Positions 1-10,365 of a stretch of 64,000 bases of DNA are shown in pieces. The notes beneath the pieces were generated by a model. It saw only the letters and a list, made by a program, of their open reading frames with translations. It did no database searches and was not told the origin of the DNA. Position 1 is the first letter of the stretch, and the number at the start of each line of letters is the position of its first letter. A program made the translations under genes and the position numbers. The DNA comes from Incurvaria masculella (taxonomy: Eukaryota > Arthropoda > Insecta > Lepidoptera > Incurvariidae), in assembly GCA_946894095.1 (NCBI GenBank), contig OX335647.2:20044001-20108000 (forward strand), written 5' to 3'.

Positions 1-580
1 GCATGTAAGTTATGGGTCAGTAGAGTATTTCTCAAGGCCCCATCCCTGACATACCTGTCCAAAGCTTTTCCAGTGTTTTTAGGAGAAATGGTGTAAGGCT
101 TATCGGTCAAAACAAATTGACAAGTGAATATTCACTCCTGCCTGGCTTTGATATAAAGATAAGCTTCACTTTCCTCCACATACTTATCATGCATTTGTGC
201 TGGATATATACCATCCGACACCAGGGATTTGTAGGGATCTGTCAATTGTGAAAATCGCTAGGTCGGATCGCTCTTGCTCGCTTAGGTCTAGGTGACTGGT
301 CTCTGGAGGAATTTAGCTCTTCTAAGCTACTAATCATATGCAAGTCACATCTCGGGTGAGTTTACATAGCATTCACTCGAATAACATTTTTTTAAATAAC
401 TACTCTCGTGTAACCTTCACTTCAGTGAGCACAGAGGCTGTTGCCTGTTTACCAGGCAAGATGATAACACAAAATGTACAATATAAACCCGTTTTCTATA
501 ACCAATATCCGCCCAAATTTCCATAGGAAAATAATATTGTTGCAAACTTAAAAAAAAATTCTACCGGCACAGAAAATACG

Positions 581-637
581 GAGAAATATTACTGCAAAAA
601 CCCTTTGAGTATTAGGGTTCTTGCAGTAATATTTCTC
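581..637. repeat. 57-nt hairpin with 24-bp arms
   Basis: The arms at 581-604 and 614-637 begin GAGAAATATTACTGCA and match at 23 of 24 positions, with a 9-nt loop. The loop is small for a classical pre-miRNA, and nothing in the seed region is recognised. It could be a tiny MITE relic or a structured element in the distal T-box 3' region. Confidence 0.6.
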
Positions 638-1538
638 TAATTATGTGTTACACTAAGTAATGGATAGGCTTATGTTTTCTTTTACTGTCCGAATAAAATG
701 AAATCTTACTATGCATTTGTGAACTAGTTTGTAAGTTAAAGTGTAATTCAAGTGGTATCAATAGAAAATATAAAGTATTGTAATTGAATACTAATTTTGT
801 GTTATTGTAACGTCCTGATGATGCAATGATTTTTTTTGGAGTGCCTTTTACATTTGGATATTCGATTTGATTTGAAGAACGTAAAGTTGAATTTTTCTGT
901 TGCATATAGATATCTCAAAAATATCTGTAATCACTGGTAAGAAGAGGGAATAATATTGGTATAAAATGGGGAAAGAGGTCTGCTGGTTTGGAATAAATAT
1001 GAACTGCTAATTATGCAAATTAATAATTATGTAATAACATAAAATTTCTAGTAAGTATACTTACAAAACATTTACAAATTATTGAGCTATTTGCGTAAAA
1101 ACCAAATTTTTAACTGATTAATAAAATACATACTTCTACATTGTAAAAAACGGCACTTTTGATAGTCGTGTCTTATATGTAGTTATTGTGAATACACACT
1201 ATTTTGAAATGACAGTACTAAATTAACGATTGTTTAATGTTCCTGCAATCTAAAATATCAATTTGTCGCTAACAATGGATAATAATAACTTTGTACAATA
1301 AAAAAATCATAACCTTTCTTTACCAAGTTACTTCACTTCATAGACAAGACAATAAATTACTTAAAATATTTATCTAACATTTAACAATCAGTCATTTCAC
1401 AGGATAAACGTTTAAAATACATATTTGTCTAGTTAAGGCATACATAATCATCACAAACGTTTCTGTAACATAAATTTATTAGAAGTTATAGCTAATACGA
1501 GGTATTTTTCGCACATAACCGTGTCCGACCATGATACA

Positions 1539-1544
1539 TTTATT
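1539..1544 (-). promoter_or_regulatory. candidate polyadenylation signal for the T-box gene
   Basis: AATAAA on the minus strand, about 530 nt downstream of the T-box stop codon. A second AATAAA lies near 1472-1477. Either would give a 3' UTR containing the MITE fragment at 1777-1996. No transcript evidence is available. Confidence 0.3.
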
Positions 1545-1776
1545 GCAAAATTATTGTCTACTGAAACCTAATGCACATTACTATACACTATGAGTAAATT
1601 GTTAGCCCAGGTTCCACATTTAGGGGCATTTGACCTAACGTAATATTATATCTCAATTTCGGAACTAAAATATTTGCCGCTGTCTCCATGAATGGAACTG
1701 GGATAACAAGGTACAACATAATAATTGCAGCCTTTCTAGCATATCTAACTACATATGTACACAACTAGGTAAAAGC

Positions 1777-1996
1777 ACAGGTGTCTCAGGATAGGCTGCG
1801 GAAACTCGGACTTCCGATTTGTATGAAAAGGCGGAGTTGGCGTAAACGTCGATGTCTTTACGGCGACGGTGTGTCTCCGAAATCCAACTCGGACTCGCAA
1901 ATGCCACTGCGCGCGCTCTTAAATTTCTTGATACATTTGAAAACGCCAGTCGATCGGTTTGCCGTAGACGCCAATTTAGGTGATAGCTGGGACTAG
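1777..1996 (+). mobile_element. MITE fragment, ~350-bp GAGCCGGTAGTCT family
   Basis: This matches the right two thirds of the element at 58400-58748. Shared words include CTCGGACTTCCGATTTGTAT, AACTCGGACTCGCAAATG and CGCCAATTTAGGTGA. The left end is missing. It lies 75-295 bp past the T-box stop codon and so probably within its 3' UTR. The 71-aa plus-strand ORF here is repeat sequence. Confidence 0.75.
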
Positions 1997-2069
1997 AGTC
2001 TCAGTTACTGATGTTTCGGTAGCCCATCCTGGAACACCTGCGTAAAATGTAGACATTCCAATCGGTCCA

Positions 2070-2552
2070 TCAGCTCTCGCCGAGCAGCGAGCTGATGGTG
2101 AAACTCTTGACCCTCCTGGGGGGTGGGGCGGCGGGCGCGGGCGCGGGGCAGGGTGCGGGGAGCGCGCGCGGCGGCGGCACGCGGCCCCACGCCGGCCACG
2201 GCGGCAGCAGGCACGGCGCGCCCCACAGCGCCAGCGGCACGGGGAACCCGCCGTACGGCAGCTCGCCGTACGCGACGAGGGGGGGCGAGTCGGCCGGCGG
2301 CGAGGGGGGCTGCGGCGGCGGCGTGCGCGGCGACGACGAGCGCAGGCTGCCCTCGTCGGAGCAGGAGGAGGCGGCGTCGGAGCAGGCTCGCTTGGCGTCG
2401 CCGCCGGTGGACTCGGCCCCGCCGGCGCCCCCTCCGCCTCCGCCGCTGTCGCCCGTCTCCGCGTTCTTCCGCTTGCACTTGGACTGTCCGCACGCGCGGA
2501 ACCCTTTGGCGAAGGGGTTGTTGTCGATCTTCAGTTTGGTGATGCGATCATT
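2070..2552 (-). CDS. Doc: T-box gene coding exon 5 (end of T-domain and C-terminal tail)
   Basis: This terminal exon encodes residues 209-368 and the TGA stop at 2072-2070. It opens after acceptor TTTTTAG with NDRITKLKIDNNPFAKGFR, which closes the T-domain, followed by ACGQSKCKRKN, a basic stretch that may serve nuclear import. The roughly 130-residue tail is low complexity: Gly runs, a Ser/Asp-rich patch (SDAASSCSDEGSLRSSSP), a Pro-rich patch (PRTPPPQPPSPP) and aromatic/Pro segments. The last residues are RRVKSFTISSLLGES; FTISSLL resembles the eh1 Groucho-binding motif. Long ORFs in other frames (2005-2493 minus, 2095-2556 plus, 2123-2542 plus) are shadows of the GC-rich sequence. Confidence 0.93.
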   Translation of the reverse strand, partial: NDRITKLKIDNNPFAKGFRACGQSKCKRKNAETGDSGGGGGGAGGAESTGGDAKRACSDAASSCSDEGSLRSSSPRTPPPQPPSPPADSPPLVAYGELPYGGFPVPLALWGAPCLLPPWPAWGRVPPPRALPAPCPAPAPAAPPPRRVKSFTISSLLGES

Positions 2553-3577
2553 CTAAAAAGACGGAAAAACAGTCCGTTAGTTAAAGCAGTTTTATGCAAC
2601 TGCCAATTAATCTACATTAGACCATTGTAAACAGATGTTTTTAAATATCTGAAACAGTTTTGGTCTGGGAATGATTGTGAAGCAGGGTGGTATAATCTCA
2701 AACGAACTACATAACGATAATGTCGTATCCATTACATATCTAACCACCCACCATGCCAATATGGAATATGGAAAATTATAGTTTACTCTTTCTAAGCAAA
2801 TTCGATAGGTGGCGAACGTGCCAAATTGCGGGTTTCTGTCATCTTTAAATCCGGTTATTGTTTATTCAAGACCCAGCTTGCAGTAGTGCAGTCGTGCACA
2901 AATAAGTAGAACCTTATGGCGACAAGCTGACGCTAACTATTCGGCGGTATACATGGCGTTTAGCTTAGATCTAAGTCCACACTGCAACAAGCTGAGTGTG
3001 CGAATTGCGAGATAGAGTTGCAGCAGACGTCTGCACTACAGCGTACAAGTATGCGACGACAATGATTAAAACCGCCAACCCCCAAATGCAGCGTCGGACA
3101 TTACGCCTCTGTCAACGCGATGACAGTTCCAGTGTTTCAAGCACTGAGCATGGAAGGAAGAGAGTAAGCCATCGAATCTAATTCGTATGGCGGCAGAAGT
3201 GCAGCCACGAGTTAGTGGAAAACGTTAAATTGCTTACGAATTAGGGACGCAACATCGAATATTCGTTGCAGTAAATAGCTTCCTGTGAAGTTACGTATTG
3301 TGTCGTTGGAACACGAGAGAATCAGTAGAAAGCGAACGGTGTTGCTACTCCCGCCCTTCCGTGCTCGCTGGTTTCAAGTTACTCGTCCCCGACAAGGAAA
3401 GGGGAGAGCTGTGCGCGATCACTCCGCATGCAAAAAGCGCACATGTGGCTGCGATTGTAGCCGGCGCCAACTTTCGGAGCCGCACTAATTAGCCGCGGTG
3501 CGTCGCCGGCGGCGGCGGCGGTGTCGGTGGCGCGGTGACGACGGTGACAACAGGTGCGTCCCGGCGGCGGGCGGCGT

Positions 3578-3592
3578 GCGCAGGCGCCACCG
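3578..3592 (+). promoter_or_regulatory. 15-mer GCGCAGGCGCCACCG, site 1 of 3
   Basis: Identical 15 bp recur at 18257-18271 and 42094-42108 on the same strand with unrelated flanks. The reverse reading, GGTGGCGCC, resembles an insect CTCF core. A binding role is inferred. Confidence 0.45.
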
Positions 3593-3874
3593 TGCAGGCG
3601 ACAACACGCTCGGCTGCGACGCGCCGCTTCCGGAGCGCCACCAAACACTTCACGCTCATGCGAAACGTCTAATTCCGTTTGCATTTCGAATTTATTATTA
3701 GAACGATTTCAATACCTATGTACGGGGCGAATCACCTTGGAGCCACGCAGGCATTGGAATTTGCAAGGAAAACGTATGTGGGTCAAAGTCTATTTTGTGG
3801 GGTCTAGGGTGATGCCGTTGTACTTGACTTTGGGTTGGATTGAAATAGCGAGCGTGGAGGAGGAAGGGATTTAC

Positions 3875-4080
3875 CCATCACACCACATAGGAACTACATA
3901 GGTGCCTTGCCAGAACCCTCATTATGTTGCCCGGTTGCATTGAACTGGTTGGGAAACACGGCCAATTCTCGTTGCCGCTTCGACCCTCGTTCATGTCATG
4001 CGAAGGTAGTAACCCGGGCGGGATTAACGCTACCACGTAGTAATTACGAGGACCTGCAGTTTTACCTGGAACCAGGGGCG
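3875..4080 (-). mobile_element. SINE body fragment (shared-tail family)
   Basis: A degraded copy of the shared SINE body. Recognisable words are CACCACATAGGAACTA, GCATTGAACTGG, GCCGCTTCGACC and AACCCGGGCGGGATTAA. The head is not preserved, so its type cannot be told. Confidence 0.7.
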
Positions 4081-4579
4081 CAACTATACCGCCGTGGTAA
4101 ATTCATGGGATGGGGCCACAGAAATCAGAATTATTAACTTTAGTTTATTCGGTTTTCTATATTCGTTATAGTTTCGTTATAGTTTAGTGTATTCCGATTT
4201 CTGTGGATGGGGCCCTCCCTCATTATAAAAAGCTCAACCAACGTTGTAGTTTCTTCTCAATTAATCACCACGTAAAATACGCTACAACGCACAACTATTA
4301 TAATACATACTGTGTACATTTGTCGATACTTAGTAACTTTCAAGAGATTATTCGATTGCAATAAAAAAAAACGTATGGGCTTTCTTTTCAGCAAAATTGT
4401 TAATGACAAGAAATCTTCGATGGATAAACTAAGTTCCGTGACCTTTCTTGTCCCATATAATTTTAGAAGTTACATAAGGCAGGCCTAAATGTTAAATTGC
4501 TCCTGTGCTTGCGGCTGTCAACCCGGGCCCTTCCGGCTGGGGGCTCGACAGTCCTGTGTCATCTAGCTATTGTGGTTAA

Positions 4580-5040
4580 GGTGGCCCTTCCCGGCGGGAC
4601 TAACTCATTCGTGGGCACGGTAGAAAACCGTGCTATAGCGCTCTGGGACCTTCTCTGTTTCACAGAAAAAGACATGCTCCGTGATGAGGAGGATGCAACA
4701 TGTCCACAAAGAAGACAATGCGCAAAGTGTTTGGTTTAGTAAGATTTACGAAAATTTTAATTACAAAACAAGCAAAGAGCTAAAAGTAAATCACGACTGC
4801 TGTAGTCATAAAATCAACCAAAAACTGAATTGATTATTTTATCCTTGAGTAATCCACCTCCAAAGTTATTGTATAAAACACGCGAAAAAATCTAACTTTC
4901 GGACACTATTTTACAATGCCAATGGTCATCTAGTTCGATCAAAGCTGTTAAGAGTATAATTTTGGATCTCTGACAATAAATATGCGCATGATCTTTTTTC
5001 CACGTTTGTATGGGGAGGTGAGCGGGAAGCGCACACCACC
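4580..5040 (+). mobile_element. TTAA-flanked MITE (family A, GGTGGCCC ends)
   Basis: Bounded by TTAA at 4576-4579 and 5041-5044, starting GGTGGCCCTTCC and ending CACACCACC. It is about 80-90% similar along its length to the element at 55805-56336 (shared words CTCTGGGACCTTCTCTGTTT, GCAACATGTCCACAAA, CCACCTCCAAAGTTATTGTA). TTAA duplication is the hallmark of piggyBac-type transposition. No transposase is encoded. Confidence 0.8.
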
Positions 5041-5044
5041 TTAA

Positions 5045-5293
5045 GGTCGGCCCGTAAGCATCAGAAAATTTCGCCTCCCATACAAACGTAGTTTACTAAT
5101 CATTTGAAAACGACTTTTCCAATTGAATTAATATTTGTTATTAAATATCCAGACAGCGAATATCTGTGTCTGCAAGTCTTAAATGGATCCTGGATCAAAC
5201 CAGTGAGAAAACAAAATTCGTTTAAAGATTTTCTTTTTCCTTTCATTTGATTCGGTTTGGATTTAAAAAAAAAAAAAAGCTTACGGGCCGTTC
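5045..5293 (+). mobile_element. TTAA-flanked MITE (GGTCGGCCCGTAAGC ends), abutting family A copy
   Basis: It starts GGTCGGCCCGTAAGC directly after TTAA 5041-5044 and ends GCTTACGGGCCGTTC before TTAA 5294-5297. The 249-bp interior is AT-rich and unrelated to family A. The left TTAA is shared with the neighbouring element. Confidence 0.75.
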
Positions 5294-5951
5294 TTAAGAG
5301 CCTACGCAGTTCTTCTTAAGACTTTGTGTTAAATACATGGATACTCGAAGAGATAGACGCCTCCAGAAGTTGGGGGAAAAACGCTGCGAGGGGATTCATG
5401 CAAGCAACTAGGCTGCGAAAGCGGTAGGTACCTATTTACCTATTGAATTAATACTTAGGCGGTTTGTTATTTGGGTGTTAAAACGCAACGGAGATAGAGG
5501 GCGAGTGACTAATAGGTATGCGAGCTCAATCGAAGGTTTCGCCGGAGACGCGTGGCTGTCGCGCGATAAGAAGGCGCCAGCGCACGGCGTTTACTTAGCT
5601 AACGCCCGCCGCAAAGATAAGCCCCACTGGCAGTATTCGTCAGCAAATATTCGTCCGACAGGTTGTTAGGAGGCGCCGCCCTCGCGGTGGGGGCTCCGCC
5701 CGCGCCGGCGCCGAGTGGCGCGCCGGCTGTGACGTCACCGCCGCCGCGCCGCCCCGCTCCAGCCGACGCGCATTGTTCTTTTGGAATTAAAATATTGAAC
5801 ATATTTCTATTGACTGATTGCGTCGTCTAAAATTAATTAGATATCTCTCTAGATCGCCTCTAAAGTTACTGGATTTAAAAAAAATGTCGGATAGATAGGT
5901 ATTTCAGTTGTTGATGGTTTTTTTTAGAATCGGTTTGTATAGACTAGAAAG

Positions 5952-6058
5952 CCTTAAGGCGCTAGGACTAGCCAACTACTCGCGCCATAAAAATGCACAA
6001 ATGTAATAATATGTAGTGAAACGCTTCAGCAAATCCAAATAGAACTCCAGACTGATAA
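5952..6058 (+). repeat. interspersed repeat, copy 1 of 2
   Basis: This roughly 105-bp segment (TTAAGGCGCTAGGACTAG, CTCGCGCCATA, TGTAGTGAAACGC, AAATCCAAATAGAACT) recurs in the same orientation at 19971-20085. The family is not recognised. Confidence 0.65.
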
Positions 6059-6544
6059 TGGATTGTTAATATTTTTGATTCCATCATTTATTTAAGTAAT
6101 AATAAAAATAAAAAAGTAGATTTTTCTCATTAGAAATCTGAAAGTAATTCGATTTCTAGATATAAGCAAGAACAGCATATATGCATAAACAAAAAAATCC
6201 ATTTGCTTTTAGATTTCTACATTTAGTCAAAAAAGTTCGGAAATGGACACCGATTCCGCAAAGTATTTTGTATAGAAAAAGGAAACATACATTAACGAAA
6301 ATACGTTGATTCCTAGACAAGGAATCATATATTGTAAGAAGGACACTTATAATCGTCAGACTTAGTTAGTTAACTTGGGGTGCCTCGTCTAACTTTGCGA
6401 TTTGGCCAGTACCAGGGCCTTAAATCAGTCACAATTTTTTTTAGAACCAGGCCACTTATGACAGTTAGCGGTGGAAGGCTTTAGCACAGAATACGCACGT
6501 ATGTTTTTAAGACTATGTTTCTGAACATGGAAGACTACTAATCT

Positions 6545-6690
6545 CATGACACCTACTGTCATGATTTTAGCCCCGCACACCGCACTAGGTGTTTTGCCAG
6601 GGCCTTGTTATACTGCACAGCTACATTGGACTGAATATAAAACTGACAATTCTCATTGCCTTTCGACCATCTTTCATCCAATCCCTTAGT
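6545..6690 (-). mobile_element. SINE fragment, shared-tail family
   Basis: A truncated copy of the SINE 3' half (minus orientation): TGTCATGATTTTAGCCCCGCA, TTTTGCCAGGGCCTT, CACAGCTACATTGGACTG, TTTCGACCATCTTTCATCCA. Confidence 0.65.
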
Positions 6691-7584
6691 CCTCTTACGA
6701 TATGAACGGAAAGAAAATGCAGTTGGCAGTCGCATTATTTTTACGGGTACCGGTGCGTAGCACTATTACTTATTCTGTGGTACCGGCACACAGCACATGT
6801 ATAGTATTGTCTTTAGTGCAGGTTCCGGTATTGCCTGCCGAATTGCAACTAATGCCTACCAAAGGAAAAAACCTTTTGACATCGTTGTGTGCTAAGTTAA
6901 AGTAAAACTCGGAAATTAGTACTTTCTTACGTCACTTTGACACATTTTGTATTGCCGAAATTTCCCTTTTGACCCTAGTTAGTAACCTTCTGTAAGTGTA
7001 GAGTCCCCTTAGACTTTAAAGCAGAGCTGATCCAAATCAAGAGACATGGTAATTACCTGCTTTTAACGACAAGGGGCGGCGTCACAGATGCACGGACACA
7101 GTCAACTGTAGCCGCCCGCGAAAACAGGGCCTAATGCGCAACGATACCTCGGCTGACAATGGCGCACTCACGGTCCGGCGGCGCGGGGACCCGTTACCCC
7201 GACAATGTGCCCTAACTGGGCCGGCATTGTCCGGCGCCGCGGCCGGCGCGCCACAGTCGGATTATCCGAGCGGCGGCGGCGCGTCCACACAGACGACAGA
7301 TCGATATAATTGGTTCACTCGATGGTGGGTCGCGCGCTCGCGCCTCACTGCCGCGGAGGCAAAGACGCCGCGCCGCCTGTCGGTCGAATTACGGTTATGC
7401 AAGGAAATTGCTGGACGCGACAAAGCCGCGTCTGGTCGGAGGGAAATAGAAGAACTCGGCGACGCCGCCTCCGTAGACGGCGGCGGCTAGCATGTGAAAG
7501 CTCTTCAAGTTGTTGAGTTTCTCAGTGTTTACTGATTTTGTATGTCTCTGACGCACCGCCAGGATATGGAACTGTCTTTTTTTT

Positions 7585-7832
7585 TATGCAACCTGACATG
7601 GATGGCTAATACCACACAACTACCGTTATGATTAGACCAATACACCACATTCCCGAAGGAATTTGGTGCCATGCCAGGACCTTTTCTTTATGAGCACGGC
7701 TACATTGAACTGGATGGAAAACACGGACAATTTATAATTGCCGCTTCGACCATCTTTTCATCCAATGCGATGGTACCAACCCGGGCGGGCTTAAACCCTC
7801 CCACCTAGTAGGGGAAGGTCTACCGGCGGATG
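7585..7832 (-). mobile_element. SINE body copy, shared-tail family
   Basis: A well-preserved body in minus orientation: CTGACATGGATGGCTAATAC at the tail end, then GCCATGCCAGGACCTT, GGCTACATTGAACTGGATGG and CCAACCCGGGCGGGCTTAAA. The head is missing. It is very similar to 19205-19450. Confidence 0.8.
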
Positions 7833-7991
7833 CCTTTCCTAATACCTATAACATGGGAGTCTTCAAGCGTAATTTGAATAAGTTGGATAGCTCAGCCATA
7901 GTCCGCAAATCCGCTGGCATGGCGCGTTTTTTGCCTTTTCTGAGCACCTTTGGTCCTCAGTACATCCACCAATACCGCTTTTTCATAAAAA

Positions 7992-8545
7992 CAACTGGAC
8001 ATGGGTGGTTGATACCACACCTGCTGTCAGGATGTTAGCCCCACACACGACATGGGGAACGCGTGGCTCCGGGGAGGGTGGATTGCCTTCCATCCCAGAG
8101 GTCTGGGTTTAAATCCCCCCTTCATGCACCACTTTATTTCTCTGGCTGTGTTTGATAAGTGCATTTCATAACGAATGCGACCTGTTCCGTGGTTCGGAAT
8201 CCGTGCGAAACTGTGGCATGGTTGGTACCTTCGCATTGGATGAAAAGATGGTCGAAGTGGCATTATTTTTTTTCATGTTTTCAATCCAGTTCAATGTAAT
8301 CGTGCTCATAGAGAAGGTCGTGGCATGGCACCTAAGTCCTTCGAGAATGCGCGGTGTTCGGTTACTATCATATGGGGTTGGGTGTGGTATTAGCCATTCA
8401 TGTCCATTCACAAAAAAAAATCTTTATATTGCACGCCTGCATTGAACTGGATATAAAATACGGACAATATTCATTGCAGCTTCGACTGTTGTTGATTTAA
8501 TGCGATGGCACCAACCCGGGCGGGTTTAACACTACTAGCCATTAA
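7992..8545 (-). mobile_element. older SINE copy split by a younger SINE (7992-8052 and 8428-8545)
   Basis: The tail part at 7992-8052 (TTGATACCACACCTGCTGTC...) and the body part at 8428-8545 (CCTGCATTGAACTGGAT, CAACCCGGGCGGGTTTAA) are collinear pieces of one minus-strand copy. A plus-strand SINE at 8055-8415 interrupts them, with about 20 bp lost at the junction. Confidence 0.65.
8055..8415 (+). mobile_element. SINE, tRNA-headed type, nested in another SINE
   Basis: The degenerate head has B-box-like GTCTGGGTTTAAATCCCC. It continues with GATAAGTGCATTTC, GTGGTTCGGAATCCGTG, AAGATGGTCGAAG, CAATCCAGTTCAATG and GTGGTATTAGCCATTCATG, and ends in A9 (8406-8415). The 5' head is decayed relative to 31618-31680. 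Confidence 0.75.
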
Positions 8546-10224
8546 GGAAGGGTAAAAAAGTAAGGATATGCTATCTAGCGCGCCTATGAGACTCGCTGTC
8601 TCCAATTTAAAAAAAATACTAATCCAATGTAAACGTACATGCCACAAACAAACTTAGTCAGACATATTGGAGGGTTTGTATGGGTAGGAACTGACTTGAT
8701 GAACGCATTTTTAGAGTACATTCGCGCACGGGGGCGATGTTTCGACTGTTTGGCATTATACGATGCCCCGCCGGATTTCTATACAACTATATGGTCACTT
8801 TAACCATACGGTGGAGACGCGATATCGACCGCATGCCACTTCTCTTTATTTTATCTTCAATGGGACCTGCAGTTTTACGTGGGACCGAATCAAGAACGAG
8901 GAATCTCTACCTCTTATGACATATGCAAGGCAGTGGAACCAACTTTTAAGTGGCGACAAGTAAACGGGACAACACATTTATGCACAAAAATCTTCATGTA
9001 GTCTCTTCGTTTCGGCGGTTTTTCTTTTTTTTTTGTGGGTCAGCCCTTAATTGCTACCGGGCACGCCGCAGCTCGGCCGACGCCGGCCAACGCCGCGATT
9101 GGGTTACGCTAAAAGCTTCGGCGCCTCGGGCGTGGAAAAAAATGCGATCGCCCACTTTTGCGAAACGGGCGTCCGGTTCCCGGAATAACGCCGCTCTTTC
9201 GGGGAACCTATTTTTTCAGGCTCTGCGTTCGATGTTTCTTTTATTTGTAGTTAATTGGCTCGAGTGATTTCCGCGTGTTATTGGAGAAAGGTGTCCGTTA
9301 TGAACAAATCCAAGATTGAGTGCGGAGAAAGAGATAATACAAAGCACTATTATTTATATGAACATCGATATCATGAATGATGCTTCAAGATTATGAATAA
9401 AGAGTTATTACATGACGGTATGCGTGCATCCTATATATGTATTAGTTTCCTATATATTTGATAATAGCTCTTATTGGAATATTACCTTCAATATAAATTT
9501 ACCAAATGTTATGCATCGTGTTTTTTCCCTTATCGTCAACGGTAAATACCTCTATTTATGTTACAAGGGATTATAATAATGTATTCACACAAACGGGTAA
9601 CAATGTAATCAGCAGTGGAAAAGAAATTTATAAACTTAAACTAATTGACGTTGAAAATATTCAGCGAAGTTTCAGGGCAAGAGTGAGTTCGAATTCGTCA
9701 CTAAATATCAACTCACTTTTTTAAATAGTTAATGTTTCCACACTTCTTGAACATCATTACAGTTAGGTATAAATCTGGTTTGTCCCGTAAATCCGTTGGA
9801 AGTATAAATAACGGTTCCGTTATTTAAATAATAATATATTTCCCAGCTATTTTTAGGTTAACTCACTCCCGAACTCGAACTCACTCTTGCTCTGAATGGA
9901 CCCCCTGTTCTTCTTCGCCGTGAATGCTATGATAAAATTGGTCAAATCCGAGTGCAGTGCGCTGCCTATGGATGATGAACAATCAATAACCACTACAAAC
10001 ACATTGGTCATAGCATAGATTAACTTATCGTCATAGCCGAAAACCACCAGCCAGCAACTAGCGCCATTTAGAATACAACGCACAACGATAATGCAGAAAA
10101 TTTAAGAACTGTGCGTCGTATAAGCCCAATAAAGAGTTTGAGTATGAATCAACATAGTTGGGTGTCCCGGCGGAGGATGGAGGATGGGGCTGCACTAGTA
10201 GACGGTAAAGAGAGTGGTATGCAC
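8546..10224. other. 3' part of intron 4, no gene
   Basis: Mostly unique AT-rich sequence. An imperfect inverted repeat (arms near 9678-9711 and 9861-9897, CAAGAGTGAGTTCGA) spans about 225 bp and may be an old foldback element. ORFs here show no recognisable domain. Confidence 0.5.
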
Positions 10225-10365
10225 CTGGTAGGCGGTGACCGCTATGAACTCCGTCTCCGGGAAGCTGAAGGCGGCGTGTGGGGCGCCCCACGCCAGCGCT
10301 GCGGCGTCACGCGCACGCACCACCACCACGCGCGGTCGGTACTTGTGCATCGACGTTAGCACCAT
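10225..10365 (-). CDS. Doc: T-box gene coding exon 4 (T-domain)
   Basis: This exon encodes residues 162-208 (47 codons, phase 0 at both ends). It reads [16 protein letters not shown], then an Ala-rich insert-like loop [16 protein letters not shown], then [20 protein letters not shown](Q/R)PR and [13 protein letters not shown] are nearly invariant T-domain motifs. The acceptor is CCCCAG|ATG; the donor CAG|GTGCAT (10224-10219) is weaker than the gene's other three donors. The internal ATG is a normal codon following ...DTQGH, not a start. Confidence 0.95.

Larger units (their letters stand above)
1..2069. other. region downstream of the T-box gene
   Basis: AT-rich. It holds the presumed T-box 3' UTR, a MITE fragment (1777-1996) and a perfect-looking hairpin (581-637). 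No coding region is supported. Confidence 0.6.
2553..10224. other. T-box intron 4
   Basis: About 7.7 kb with three TTAA/SINE-rich stretches (3.9-5.3, 6.5-6.7 and 7.6-8.5 kb), each annotated separately. GC-rich islands lie at 3480-3640, 5650-5775 and 7150-7500. The second carries the palindrome GTGACGTCAC (5729-5738), a CRE-type site. No coding exon is recognised; the 118-aa ORF at 7134-7490 is a GC-island shadow. Confidence 0.6.

Noticed and set aside
2005..2556. Long ORFs of 139-162 aa on both strands over T-box exon 5
   Set aside because: They are Arg/Ala/Gly-rich shadows in other frames of a GC-rich exon whose true frame gives the T-domain end.
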